A DNA stretch of 64,000 bases from Archivesica marissinica (GCA_014843695.1 CM026400.1:48777003-48841002), one strand, 5' to 3'. Counted from the first letter of the stretch, positions 1-12,423 are shown. Numbers and translations: made by a program. Notes: generated by a model from the letters alone, not told the origin.

Positions 1-3000
1 ATGCTTTATAATCTTCCATGCTTTACAATCTACCATGCATTACAACCTTCCATGCTTTACAACCTACCATGCTTTACAATATACCATGCATTACAACCTA
101 CCATGCATTACAACCTACAATGCTTTACAACCTACAATGCTTTACAACCTACAATGATTTACAACCTACAATGCTTTACAACCTACAATGCTTTACAACC
201 TACCATGCTCTACAACCTAACATGCTTTACAACCTACCATGCTTTACAATCTACAATGCTTTACAACCTACAATGCTTTACAACCTACAGTGTTTTACAA
301 CCTACCATGCTTTACGCTTTACAACCTACCATGCTCTACAATCTACCATGCTTTACAAGCGACCATGCTTTACAACCTACCATGCTTTACAACATACCAT
401 GCTTTACAACCTACAATGCTTTACAACCTACCGTGCGCTACAACCTACCATGCGCTACAACCTACCATGCTTTACAACCTACCATACTTTACAACCTACC
501 ATGCTTTACAACCTACCATACTTTACAACCTACTATGCTTTACAACCTACCATGCTTTACAACCTACCATGCGCTACAACCTACCATACTTTACAATCTA
601 CCATGCTTTACAACCTACCATGCTTTACAACCTACCATGCACTACAACCTACCATGCTCTACAACCTACCATGCTTTACAACCTGCCATGCTTTACAACC
701 TACCATGCATTACAACCTACCATGCTTTACAACCTACCATACTTTACAACCTACCATGCTTTACAACCTACCATGCTTTACAACCTACCATGCTTTACAA
801 CCTACCATGCTTTACAACCTACCATGCTTTACAACCTACCATGCGCTACAACCTACCATGCTTTACAACCTACCATGCGCTACAACCTACCATGCTTTAC
901 AACCTACCATGCTTTACAACCTACCATGAGCTACAACCTACCATGCTTTACAACCTGCCATGCTTTACAACCTACCATGCTTTACAACCTACCATGCTTT
1001 ACAACCTACCATGCGCTACAACCTACCATGCTTTACAACCTACCATGCGCTACAACCTACCATGCTTTACAATGATTTACAACCTACCATGCTTTACAAC
1101 CTACCATACTTTACAACCTACCATGCGCTACAACCTACCATGCTTTACAACCTACCATGCGCTACAACCTACCATGCTTTACAACCTACCATGCGCTACA
1201 ACCTAGCATGCTTTACAACCTACCATGCTTTACCACCTACCATGCGCTACAACCTACCATGCTTTACAACCTACAATGATTTACAACCTACCATGCGCTA
1301 CAACCTACCATGCTTTACAACCTACCATGATTTACAACCTACCATGCGCTACAACCTACCATGCTTTACAACCTACCATGTGCTACAACCTACCATGCTT
1401 TACAATCTACCATGCTTTACAACCTACCATGCTTTACAACCTACCATGCTTTACAACCTACCATGCTTTACAACCTACCATGCGCTACAACCTACCATGC
1501 TTTACAACCTACCATACTTTACAACCTACCATGCGCTACAACCTTCCATACTTTACAACCTACCATGCTTTACAACATACCATGCGATACAACCTACCAT
1601 GCTTTACAACCTACCATGCGCTATAACCTACCATGCTTTACAACCTACCATGCGCTACAACCTACCATGCGCTACAACCTACCATGCTCTATAACCTACC
1701 ATGCGCTACAACCTACCATGCTTTACAACCTACCATGCTTTACAAGCTACCATGCTTTACAACCTACCATGCTTTACAACCTACCATGCGCTACAAACTA
1801 CTATGATCTACAACCTACCATACTTTACGACCTACCATGCGCTACAACCTTCCATGCTTTACAACCTACCATGCGCTACAACCTACCATGCTTTACAACC
1901 TACCATACTTTACAACCTACCATGCTTTACAACCTACCATGCTTTACAACCTACCATACTTTACAACCTACCATGCTTTACAACCTACCATGCTTTACAA
2001 CCTACCATACTTTACAATATACCATGCTTTACAACCTACCATGCTTTACAACCTACCATGCTTTACAACCTACCATGCTTTACAACCTACCATGCTTTAC
2101 AACCTACCATGCTTTACAACCTACCATGCTTTACAACCTACCATGCTTTACAACCTACCATGCTTTACAACCTACCATGCTTTACAACCTACCATGCTTT
2201 ACAACCTACCATGCTTTACAATCTACCATGCTTTACAACCTACCCTGCTTTACAACCTACCATGCGCTACAACCTACCATGCTCTACAACCTACCATGCT
2301 TTACAACCTACCATGCTTTACAACCTACCATGCATTACAACCTACCATGCTTTACAACCTACCATGCTTTACAACCTACCATGCTTTACAACCTACCATG
2401 CTTTACAACCTACCATGCTTTACAACCTACCATACTTTACAACCTACCATGCTTTACAACCTACCATACTTTACAACCTACTATGCTTTACAACCTACCA
2501 TGCTTTACAACCTACCATGCGTTACAACCTACCATACTTTACAATCTACCATGCTTTACAACCTACCATGCTTTACAACCTACCATGCGCTACAACCTAC
2601 CATGCTCTACAACCTACCATGCTTTACAACCTGCCATGCTTTACAACCTACCATGCATTACAACCTACCATGCTTTACAACCTACCATACTTTACAACCT
2701 ACCATGCTTTACAACCTACCATGCTTTACAACCTACCATGCTTTACAACCTACCATGCTTTACAACCTACCATGCTTTACAACCTATCATGCTTTACAAC
2801 CTACCATGCACTACAACATACCATGCGCTACAACCTACCATGCTTTACAACCTACCATGCGCTACAACCTATCATGCTTTACAACCTACCATGCGTACAA
2901 CCTACCATGCTTTACAATGCTTTACAACCTACCATGCTTTACAACCTACCATGCGCTTCAACCTACCATGCTTTACAACCTTCCATGCTTTACAACCTAC

Positions 3001-4567
3001 CATGCTTTACAACCTACCATGCGCCACAACCTACCATGCTTTACAACCTACAATACTTTACAACCTACCATGCTTTACAACCTACCATGCTTTACAACCT
3101 GCCATACTTTACAACCTACCATGCTTTACAACCTACCATGCTTTACAACCTACCATACTTTACAACATACCATACTTTACACCTACCATGCTTTACAACC
3201 TACCATGCTTTACAACCTACCATGCTTTACAACCTACCATGCTTTACAACCTACCATGCTTTACAATCTTCCATGCTTTACAACCTACCATGCTTTACAA
3301 CCTACCATGCGCTACAACCTACCATGCTTTACAACCTACCATACTTTACAACCTACCATGCGCTACAACCTACCATGCTTTACAACCTACCATGCTTTAC
3401 AACCTACCATGCGCTACAACCTACCATGCTTTACAACCTACCATGCGCTATAACCTACCATGCTTTACAACCTACCATGCTTTTCAACCTACCATGCGCT
3501 TCAACCTACCATGCTTTACAACCTACCATACTTTACCACCTACCATGCGCTACAACCTACTATGCTTTACAACCTACCATGCTTTACAACCTACTATGCG
3601 CTACAACCTACCATGCTTTACAACCTACCATGCGCTACAACCTACCATGCTTTACAACCTACTATGCTTTACAACCTACCATGCTTTACATCCTACCATG
3701 CTTTACAACCTACCATGCTTTAAAACCTACCATACTTTACAACCTACCATGCTTTACAACCTACCATGCGCTTCAACCTACCATGCTTTACAACCTACCA
3801 TGCTTTACAACCTACCATGCTTTACAACCTACCATGCTTTACAACCTACTATGCGCTACAACCTACCATGCTTTACAACCTACCATGCTTTACAACCTAC
3901 CATGCGCTACAACCTACCATGCTTTACAACCTACCATGCGCTACAACCTACCATGCTCTACAACCTACCATGCTTTACAACCTGCCATGCTTTACAACCT
4001 ACCATGCTTTACAACCTACCATGCTTTACAACCTACCATGTGCTATAACCTACCATGCTTTACAACCTACCATGCGCTACAACCTACCATGCTTTACAAC
4101 CTATCATGCGCTATAACCTACCATGCTTTACAACCTACCATGCGCTACAATCTACCATACTTTACAACCTACCATGCGCTATAACCTACCATGCGCTACA
4201 TCCTACCATGCTTTACAACCTACGATGCTTTATAACCTACCATGCTTTACAACCTACAATGCTTTACAACCTACCATGCGCTACAACCTACCATGCTTTA
4301 CAACCTACCATACTTTATAACCTACCATGCGCTACAACCTTCCATGCTTTACAACCTACCATGCTTTACAACCTACCATGCGCTACAATCTACCATGCTT
4401 TACAACCTAACATGCGCTACAACCTTCCATGCTTTACAACCTACCATGCGCTACAATCTACCATGCTTTACAACCTACCATGCGCTACAACCTTCCATGC
4501 TTTACAACCTACCATGCGCTACAACCTTCCATGCTTTACAACCTACCATGCGCTACAACCTACCATG
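1..4567. repeat. 17-bp minisatellite, about 4.6 kb
   Basis: A tandem array of a 17-bp unit, consensus CTTTACAACCTACCATG, with frequent variants (GCGCTACAA for GCTTTACAA, CATACTTT for CATGCTTT). It runs from the window start, so its left end is unseen, and stops at about 4567 where unique sequence begins. The unit has no stop on the plus strand and 17 is not a multiple of 3, so all three plus frames stay open as a 17-residue repeat MLYNLPCFTTYHALQPT. This explains the very long ORFs here. I see no gene evidence. Confidence 0.97.
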
Positions 4568-4668
4568 CTGAGAATGTTACTGGAGATCCATCCTCCCATA
4601 CATGAACAACTGTACCAAACTCTCCTCTCTGGTGATACAGGCCTACATTAAATAAAAACTATAATTAA

Positions 4669-4821
4669 GAAATAATAAGTATCAACCGTGGTATATCGCA
4701 GAATAATCCGAGTTTGAAGTTCTTATGCGTAGAAATATATATTTATATTCTATATTTATACACGTAAGAACGACACACGAGTGTTATTCTGCGATATACC
4801 ACGGTTGATACTTATTATTTC
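4669..4821. mobile_element. Fold-back MITE with perfect 38-bp inverted arms
   Basis: Positions 4669-4706 and 4784-4821 are perfect reverse complements (38 bp). The next 20-25 bp inward also pair imperfectly, leaving a small AT-rich centre. Half copies of the same sequence lie at about 13725-13797 and, inverted, at about 62485-62560. This is the structure of a non-autonomous terminal-inverted-repeat element. No transposase is visible. Confidence 0.8.
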
Positions 4822-4849
4822 GATTCTAACACGACTTACTTCTAATAAT

Positions 4850-4992
4850 TTTAAGGGAGTATGCCTCTTTTCTCTCCCTCGTGGCGATGGTTTCCATCAT
4901 GAATGAGGCCTCGAGAGTGATTGTATGATTTAAGATTGTAAGAACTTGTTTTGCAATCGAGCTAAAATTAATTTGTATGAACTAATCTTACC
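4850..4992 (+). mobile_element. SINE fragment, shared-tail type
   Basis: Matches the body and tail of the tRNA-derived SINE that is complete at 14088-14318: a CTCTCCCTCGTGGCGATGG block, then GAATGAGG, CTCGAGAGTGATT and a TTGCAATCGAGCTAAAAT tail. The tRNA head is missing, so this is a 5'-truncated copy. Confidence 0.75.
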
Positions 4993-5056
4993 TAAGGCAC
5001 TATTAGGTTTAAGCCGTCGTATAGCTGAAATAAAAAATGAAAACCATCAACAAAAT

Positions 5057-5408
5057 AGTGTAGCGTGTTACTAACACAATATTATAAAGGCATACATAAT
5101 TGTGTAGTGTGTTACTAACACAAGATTATAAAGGCATACATAATTGTGTAGCGTGTTACTAACACAAGATTATAAAGGCATACATAATTGTGTAGCACAT
5201 TACTAACACAAGATTATAAAGGCATACATAATTGTGTAGTGTGTTACTAATACAAGATTATAAAGGCATACATAATTGTGTAGTGTGTTACTAACACAAG
5301 ATTATAAAGGCATACATAATTGTGTAGTGTGTTACTAACACAAGATTATAAAGGCATACATAATTGTGTAGCGTGTTACTAACACAAGATTATAAAGGCA
5401 TACATAAT
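5057..5408. repeat. 44-bp tandem repeat, 8 copies
   Basis: Eight head-to-tail 44-bp units, each with TGTGTTACTAACACA (a 7-1-7 palindrome) followed by AGATTATAAAGGCATACATA. Units differ at a few bases (GTGTGTTACT, GCGTGTTACT, GCACATTACT). There is no coding potential. Confidence 0.95.
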
Positions 5409-7016
5409 TGACCTTTCTGCAAACGCTACTTAGGCACGCCCCCCATAGTTACAGGTGCTCGCTGTAACCACGCGAGACAAGCTATCTAACAAAATGGCGT
5501 CTAACGCAGACCTGCATCGAGTTAATCTAGATAAAATTCCGTGGAATTTCTCAGTTTTATTTTACCCAGATATTAATATCTTGTTGAAAGCAAGTCAACA
5601 AGTGTTTAGGTTCTTTAGTGAAGGTTATTTCTCTAATGTACAGATATATTTAACGGATGAGGACGTGTTAAGTGTTCGTGGAAAATGCTTTCGCAGTCAA
5701 CAGAAGAGTGAACAACCACATCGTGTCAACTTTGACATTAAAAGAAATGAAATATGCCACCGTCTTGAGAGACTCGACCCTATGCCTCCTAGAAGACTCG
5801 AACATTAGGCCCAAAAACTGAACACCAGTACGTTCACTGAGCTAATATGGGAATCCCACAGCTCTGCACATGCATGGGTACTATTACTACTATCTGATCC
5901 CTAGTCCACCATCCACGACAATATGTATGAACCACATGTATAATTTTAATCACCATTATACTCACATATCTCTTGTGAACAGTAGATCTATAAATGCAGA
6001 ATATATTTTTTCGAAATATTTTATTATGCATAAATAAATTAATTTCAACTTACTTGTGTGCAAATATATATGTTTGCATTAATTTTGGATGTATTCAGCT
6101 GGTCGTTTGGTCGTCCACAAAACTTAATCCACCTTAGACATTTTTCAAGATTTGTCTTAGGTTTTGGAAATGGCACAAATTAAACGTCACCTATCAATCG
6201 ATCTGGATATCTACTATCACTGTCACACAGCCCGTAACTACATCTTTTCACCATTGTCAATGACAGACAGCATTAATTAATTTGTAATTATTTTTCAAAA
6301 AATAATTTCAGATCACGATCACTCGTTATCAGATTTGATTAAAATTTTACTAAATAACTCGTACGTCTGACAGAACGATAAAACAATGACTCGGTGTAGT
6401 AATCAATACTATAATTGTGTGCACACATTTTATAATTGACCAATTATTAGCACAACCAGTGCTAAATTCCGATGAGCAATACTTTGATCTTGATAATAGC
6501 AGTAGGCCCCTATTGAGATATTATGTCGGCGGTCTCTGTGATGTACCGGTAAGTTGTTGATTACTCCCAATAAACAGTGTGACACGCTTAAATTTGATTG
6601 CTGTGTTTGCGATAAAAGAATGACTATATGGGGTCTATCGGTGTTTTTATAGATGCATTGTTTTTAAAGCAGCTGTCTGGTATTTTGTGGTTCATATACA
6701 CACTTTTAGATTTGTCCAAGGATTTTGAAATGGGTTGAATTTAACGTCGATCACCAGGATATCGACTAATTTTGTACTATAACTAACCCACACACCAAAG
6801 CTACACATTTTCAACATCATTAAAACAATTTAAAACCCGTATTTTCGATCAAATTCACGCCTTTTCAAATTTGTCTACTCGTTACTAGTTTGTCTAATAT
6901 GCATTGTTTGTCTAACAAGATGGCGGCGATAAACCGTTGCCGGGGGTGTGCGCGAATGGTGCGATGCGATTGGCTAACGCCAGCTGTCAATCAAAATCGG
7001 CAGAAAGGTCAATTGC
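5404..7016. mobile_element. Possible degenerate TE bounded by 15-bp inverted repeats
   Basis: AATTGACCTTTCTGC near 5404 recurs inverted (GCAGAAAGGTCAATT) near 7002-7016. Between them lie the ORF at 5494 and two diverged direct repeats at about 6125-6320 and 6695-6830 that share blocks such as AACGTC, GGATATC and ACACATTTTCAAC or similar. Both ends carry TCTAACAA(A/G)ATGGCG just inside the repeats. No target-site duplication is clear, so the element reading is tentative. Confidence 0.3.
5494..5808 (+). CDS. N-terminal exon or fragment resembling SWIM-type zinc-finger / YqaJ-like proteins
   Basis: An open frame of about 104 residues from ATG 5494, which sits in AACAAAATGG; an upstream in-frame start at 5455 is less likely. 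It starts MASNADLHRVNLDK and includes VRGKCFRSQQKSEQPHRV near residue 65. A basic KC.RS..K.E.PH stretch of this kind precedes the SWIM zinc finger in many invertebrate and transposon-linked proteins (family recall, not searched). The frame then runs on as HRLERLDPMPP to a stop with no CxC..H zinc ligands, so this is either a first exon ending near 5760 or a truncated relic. It may belong to the inverted-repeat-bounded segment around it. Confidence 0.4.
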   Translation: MASNADLHRVNLDKIPWNFSVLFYPDINILLKASQQVFRFFSEGYFSNVQIYLTDEDVLSVRGKCFRSQQKSEQPHRVNFDIKRNEICHRLERLDPMPPRRLEH

Positions 7017-7060
7017 AGATATGTCGTCAGGTTCATGATATTTGATTTTAATTTCGTTTG
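6020..7060. other. AT-rich non-coding stretch with diverged direct repeats
   Basis: No convincing exon. It contains two diverged copies of a block of about 130-200 bp (near 6125 and 6695). A more GC-rich patch at 6915-6985 has ATGGCGGCG and an inverted CCAAT box (GATTGGCTAA); this could be promoter-like but nothing confirms it. Confidence 0.4.
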
Positions 7061-7254
7061 ATTGTTTGTTTATTTTGAAGGTTTAAAATTGCACGAACAG
7101 CTTATGTCATATGGCGACTCTCCAGCTATTATTGATGGAGGAAGATCCCGGCTGCTACTCCGAGCAGTATTTCAGGCTCGGACAGGCACCCAGGTAGAAC
7201 CACCAACCTTCCTGAAGCTAGCTTTCTCACTTGAAAGAATTTGACACCAAAGTG

Positions 7255-7330
7255 GGATTCGAACCTGCATCAATGAGGGGGTAAGTAATTTGAAGCAAAC
7301 GACAGTAACCACTCGGCCACCATTTACAGG
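7255..7330 (-). mobile_element. tRNA-like SINE head, degenerate
   Basis: On the minus strand, TGGTGGCCGAGTGGTTACTG resembles a type II tRNA A box, and a B-box-like GGTTCGAATCCCAC follows near 7257. This is the arrangement of a SINE head. It lacks a clean acceptor stem, so it is not called as a tRNA gene. Confidence 0.45.
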
Positions 7331-7633
7331 AGTTACATCTTAAGCAAATCCCAAAGTATATCGATGGAATGGTACAAAAGATATGTCCAAAATGATAAAT
7401 TCAAAACACAGTCTACATCCATTATGCCAAATTCCGTCTGACCGAACAAAATACTTCGACATAACCAAAGTTTGACTTTACAAAATTCGATATAAACAGA
7501 GACAGTTATATGTACAATGATAGTACTATGTCTTAAACGGGACTTTGATCCGACTTCGAGATAACTGGAGAATTCGACATAACCGACTTTGACATAACGG
7601 TTGTAAACTGTAGGTTCGACAGTCGAAAATAAA

Positions 7634-7924
7634 TTAAATCATACCATAGAAATTGGTCCACTGTGAATCTCTTAATTGATTGATATCACCGTGTACTAGA
7701 CTGTACACTGCCTTGAATCTCTCGCGTACAAGGTAATCAGCTGATGATTCCATAGGACCTTTCTCCAATGTAAACACCATGCTGTCCAAGTTAGAATAAA
7801 TAATCTCTTCTGGCATTGCAAGATTACAATAGGTCCTGTCTTCCTCGAAGCGATCCGATATCGTCAACGATGAACCTAATGTAACAACAGAAGAATACAG
7901 AATTCGCGTAGCGGTATATACCTC
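7634..7924 (-). CDS. Possible terminal exon, unknown product
   Basis: On the minus strand the last unit of the 97-bp array ends CAATTCTATCAG, an acceptor-like sequence. A 96-codon open frame follows from 7924 to a TAA at 7634. It begins EVYTATRILYSSVV and includes CNLAMPEEIIYSNL and SADYLVRERFKAVYS, a mixed composition unlike the repeat translations around it. I recognise no domain. It could be a 3' exon of the minus-strand gene upstream (phase 0 start) or of another gene; no exon link is shown. It could also be chance. Confidence 0.3.
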   Translation of the reverse strand, partial: EVYTATRILYSSVVTLGSSLTISDRFEEDRTYCNLAMPEEIIYSNLDSMVFTLEKGPMESSADYLVRERFKAVYSLVHGDINQLRDSQWTNFYGMI

Positions 7925-9483
7925 CTGATAGAATTGCACGATTCTCGGAAATTCTCTGTGACTTTATCCCTATGATTTGTACAGGGCTCAACTCTGGAGC
8001 ATAAGTCAGTCTGTTGACCTCCCGATAGAATTGCACGATTCTCGGAAATTCTCTGTGACTTTATCCCTATGATATGTACAGGGCCCAACTCTGGAGCATA
8101 AGTCAGTCTGTTGACCTCCTGATAGAATTGCACGATTCTCGGAAATTCTCTGTGACTTTATCCCTATGATTTGTACAGGGCCCAACTCTGGAGCATAAGT
8201 CAGTCTGTTGACCTCCCGCTAAAATTGCACGATTCTCGGAAATTCTCTGTGACTTTATCCCTATGATTTGTACAGGGCTCAACTCTGGAGCATAAGTCAG
8301 TCTGTTGACCTCCCGATAGAATTGCATGATTCTCGGAAATTCTCTGTGACTTTATCCCTATGATTTGTACAGGGCCCAACTCTGGAGCATAAGTCAGTCT
8401 GTTGACCTCCCGATAGAATTGCACGATTCTTGGAAATTCTCTGTGACTTTATCCCTATGATTTGTACAGAGCCAACTCTGGAGCATAAGTCAGTCTGTTA
8501 ACCTCCCGATAGAATTGCACGATTCTCGGAAATTCTCTGTGACTTTATCCCTATGATATGTACAGGATCCAACTCTGGAGCATAAGTCAGTCTGTTGACC
8601 TCCTGATAAAATTGCACGATTCTCGGAAATTCTCTGTGACTTTATCCCTATGATTTGTACAGGGCCCAACTCTGGAGCATAAGTCAGTCTGTTGACCTCC
8701 AGATAGAATTGCACGATTCTTGGAAATTCTCTGTGACTTTATCCCTATGATTTGTACAGGGCCAACTCTGGAGCATAAGTCAGTCTGTTGTCCTCCCGAT
8801 AGAATTGCACGATTCTCGGAAATTCTCTGTGACTTTATTCTCTGTGACTTTATCCCTATGATTTGTACAGGATCCAACTCTGGAGCATAAGTCAGTCTGT
8901 TGACCTCCCGATAGAATTGCACGATTCTCGGAAATTCTCTGTGACTTTATCCCTATGATTTGTACAGGGCCCAACTCTGGAGCATAAGTCAGTCTGTTGA
9001 CCTCCAGATAGAATTGCACGATTCTTGGAAATTCTCTGTGACTTTATCCCTATGATTTTTACAGGGCCAACTCTGGAGCATAAGTCAGTCTGTTGACCTC
9101 CCGATAGAATTGCACGATTCTCGGAAATTCTCTGTGACTTTATCCCTATGATTTGTACAGGGCCCAACTCTGGAGCATAAGTCAGTCTGTTGACCTCCAG
9201 ATAGAATTGCACGATTCTTGGAAATTCTCTGTGACTTTATCCCTATGATTTTTACAGGGCCAACTCTGGAGCATAAGTCAGTCTGTTGACCTCCCGATAG
9301 AATTGCACGATTCTCGGAAATTCTCTGTGACTTTATCCCTATGATTTGTACAGGGCCCAACTCTGGAGCATAAGTCAGTCTGTTGACCTCCCGATTGAAT
9401 TGCACAATTCTCGGAAATTCTCTGTGACTTTATCCCTATGATTTGTACAGGATCCAACTCTGGAGCATAAGTCAGTCTGTTGT
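7919..9483. repeat. 97-bp tandem repeat, about 16 copies
   Basis: Units carry GAATTGCACGATTCTCGG, AATTCTCTGTGACTTTATCC and CTCTGGAGCATAAGTCAG in a 97-bp period; one unit near 8830 has a 15-bp internal duplication. On the minus strand the unit has no stop in two frames, giving overlapping ORFs such as NRLTYAPELGPVQIIG, which are repeat artefacts. Some units carry CTATCAGGAGG and others CTATCGGGAGG, so the acceptor-like AG is not constant. Confidence 0.95.
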
Positions 9484-9774
9484 GGTTGAGAAGACCACAC
9501 ACATTTCCTGGGTTGAAACCAGTACTCAATTCTGCAACCTCCTCAAACGACTGACAACTTTCTCACATATCATCCTTTTATCGCTTGTCCCTGATAGGGA
9601 GCGAACTCACGGCCCTGATGTTAGCGGTGAAAGCCGAGTTCTAAAACAATGGCAAGCTAGACGACTAGAAGCATACAGGATGATATGGAGGTGGACAGTG
9701 AGGTTTCAAAGTGAACACTAATATACAAAGAAACATCAGCTTAACACTTTATACAACAACAATTAGCGCAGTTT
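9484..9774. other. Spacer with no supported gene
   Basis: Contains a weak reversed B-box-like block (GGGAGCGAACTCACG near 9600) that suggests an old tRNA-derived insertion. I see no exon or complete element. Confidence 0.35.
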
Positions 9775-10005
9775 TTTGAGCGCTCACTTCTCACCAAGGC
9801 AATCCGGGTTCAGTCCTCGGATCAGGAAGTATGCGACATGGTACGGTGGTCGCGCAGATCGGACAGGTTGGTTTTCTCCGGGTACTCCAGTGTCCTCCCA
9901 TATGAATGACCACATTTACGCTTTCATCTGCGCCAACGAGAATGATTAATAGTTGTTAAGTTTGTTTCGCAATCGTTGTAAAATTAAATATAGTTTATAC
10001 TTTAA
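9775..10005 (+). mobile_element. tRNA-derived SINE, family 1, near full length
   Basis: The head has an A-box-like TTAGCGCAGTTTTTTGAGCG and a B box GGGTTCAGTCCTCGG. The body has GATCGGACAGGTTGG and TTTTCTCCGGGTACTCC, and the tail reads GAATGATTAATAGTTGTTAA then TTTCGCAATCG. The same element occurs at 13585-13725 (plus) and 17085-17210, 22030-22262, 27405-27560 and 62565-62700 (minus). Confidence 0.8.
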
Positions 10006-10194
10006 ACAATTCATTTTATTAGTGTACATGTAACAACATGACTAATTAAGTTTTATAATACTATGGGTATATATGCATATTCGAGATTTCTTATCTTGTG
10101 GACAGCAATAATATACGATTTGTACGATTTAAATAGAATATATTATTCATATGTCTTAATGGAACATAGTTACATTTCATATAAAACAATTTAT

Positions 10195-10455
10195 TTATAT
10201 TTCGGGTTTTACGCCTGCATCAGCACCATTTCGGGCTATTTACCGCAGGCAGTTTACTTAACAACACCTTTCCTGGGCAGGCTCCAGCGGTTAACCAGTA
10301 CTTGAGTGCACCAACCTCCGTAAGAAACTGCCAACTTTTTCATATAAATGAGACACGGCCTGAGCGGGGCTCGAAACCATGACCATCAGTGATGATAGGT
10401 TACAGTGGTGTACAAGTCAGTGACCTTAACCACTCGACCACGGAGGCGGACCCGT
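10195..10455 (-). mobile_element. tRNA-derived SINE, family 2 (type II tRNA-like head)
   Basis: On the minus strand the head reads CCGTGGTCGAGTGGTTAAGG, like a Leu/Ser-type tRNA with a long variable region, then GTTTCGAGCCCCG as B box. The body ends GGCGTAAAACCCGAAATATA. A close copy lies at 17718-17975 and a fragment at 21525-21580. Its tail differs from SINE families 1 and 3. Confidence 0.8.
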
Positions 10456-10639
10456 TCATATAAAACAAGAAATACTGTAATATACATGTCAAGGGGAAAC
10501 TGTTTCTGATGTCTGTTTTTAGGGGATTTGAACCATTAAAAGCGAGAAACATAGTAAATCGGGTCGAGAATTGGTCGCGTGTCGCTTGCGAAGACATAGA
10601 TATCATAGAACATGAAAAAAAGATATAATTACAAGAGAT

Positions 10640-10895
10640 ACGAGGACAGTTTAGAGTGACTCCTAAACCGACCCTATTTATTTTGATGCTTGTAGCCTAA
10701 GCTGTGGTCAGGCCGAGTTATCAAATAACATTACCCATCTAATTCACACATTATAGAATTAAGATGTGTTAGTACAGCGTGACTCCTGTACTGACTCTAT
10801 ACATTTTGGTGCTTGTAGCCTAATCTATGGCCGGGCTGAGCATTCAAATCGTATTATTAACGCACACAACTTAATCACCTTAGTTTATAATATAC
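10640..10895 (+). repeat. Diverged tandem pair with a conserved hairpin
   Basis: Two imperfect copies of a block of about 125 bp. Each has a 6-bp stem with an 8-nt loop: GTTTAG-AGTGACTC-CTAAAC at about 10648 and GTACAG-CGTGACTC-CTGTAC at about 10772. Then comes GCTTGTAGCCTAA and a second potential AGCC/GGCT stem. Two stem pairs differ between copies with compensation on both sides. It may be a structured RNA element or a fold-back repeat; the family is unknown to me. Confidence 0.5.
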
Positions 10896-11194
10896 GAGTG
10901 TTAACTAAACATCTTAGTACGCTCGCCAGATGGTTTGCCGGAGGCGAGGGTAAATAAGCTCAATCATCATCTAAACAAGGGAGACAATTTTCATGTTTAT
11001 ATTATTCATGTGGCAAGTATAATGAATACTATGATTAGGGCTCACACTAGAGGGCGCTTCAAGCAAAATGCTTGCTTTACTTTCCGGGACTTATAAATGA
11101 ACAATAAACATAAGGGCGACATCAATTTCGCCTTATTTCTGGAGGGCATACAAATGGTAATCCATACGTCATTTGACAGTCTTTTTTTTTTAGT

Positions 11195-11440
11195 TTAACC
11201 CATTTAACACCAAGTAACTCACATGGACTGGTCCATGATATTTTTAGACCAATAAATTAATAACAAAATTACATTTGGATCAGTTCATTTATCAAAATGG
11301 GTAATTTGTTTTCTAAAAATAGTTATATTACTTGAAAAAAGTGCAGATCCTGATGAGACGGCTCGTCACGAGCCGGCTCATCTGGATCTACACCTTTTTG
11401 TAAGCCAATTTAGAGGTATGTGGTGTTGAAAGGGTTAAAC
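11195..11440. mobile_element. Fold-back MITE, 246 bp
   Basis: The ends are inverted: GTTTAACCCATTTAACACCA at the left and GGTGTTGAAAGGGTTAAAC at the right. Inside are a palindrome CATGGACTGGTCCATG at about 11223 and a stem of about 22 bp centred on GGCTCGTCACGAGCC at about 11367. The GATCCTGATGAGAC core resembles the elements at 12958 and 18500. Confidence 0.7.
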
Positions 11441-12423
11441 ATAGTTTATTTCAAACAATGATACAACATATACAAATGTACAATTTACACAAATATTTAC
11501 ATACATGTATGAAAAAGGATTAGAACCGAAAGCTATAGCTTATAGAGGTCAATTTTGACAGTTTGACAGTCTTGAAACACATGTTGCGAGGAATAAGCTA
11601 ATCTCCCCCCCCCCGATACCCGGATAATAAACTTAATACACAATCAATACATATAGCCAATCATCTCCACCGATGTAAGACATCTTTACAGAATGCGCAG
11701 CCTATTTAACATAAATAGTAGATCAGTTGTTACCATGCACGTGCATCCATTCATAAATGTATGCAGAGCGACACAGTTTGTAGTGAAAATAACACACGGT
11801 GCACGAGCGTCATGGATTTGAAAGTGGGATAAACAGACTGTCAGTCAGTCAGACAGACAGACAGACAGACAGATGTGTCTAGATTTATATTGGCCATTGA
11901 GAATTACCTATACAACTGCGGCGTAGCTGATGGGCTTTCATTAACATTTCAATGTGTTTACATGGGTGCGTGTGTTAAAATATTGGATTATTGTTGCTGT
12001 TTTCCGGATAATATATATATATAATATAAATTAGTTTTGTGAATTGGCGAAAATATTTGGTGCAATGTTTTGACAAATACATGGCTGCAAATATTTATTT
12101 GTGAACTTTATGGCTCTTAGTTGGCTCCAAGTTTTTTAGTCGACGGTCAAATTTTGGCTTGAAAAAGCTGATTTTATGTTGGATTCTTCCATAAGTCGAG
12201 GGAACTTTATTGACTTATGATGTTCATTATGACAATGGTTTCTTCTGTCGTTGTTTTAAAGCGACATTACATCGCAAAAAGCAAACAAAATGCATTGTTC
12301 ACATATAAATGCATTGCTACTACAAATTCTTCTGAATACATTCGAACACAAATATTGAATCAATAAACAGTGTGTTTGTGGTCTACACACTTTCAAAAGT
12401 GAATGTAGGATTTCATATACCGG
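11441..12423. other. AT-rich spacer with a short tetranucleotide repeat
   Basis: No supported exon. It includes a CAGT/CAGA tetranucleotide tract at about 11835-11873 and a short TA run at 12012. From 12273 on, the sequence is present inverted at the end of the window (64000 downwards). Confidence 0.6.

Noticed and set aside
1361..4184. Long ORFs of 800-900 codons as protein genes
   Set aside because: They only reflect a stop-free 17-bp tandem unit and occur in all three frames at once.
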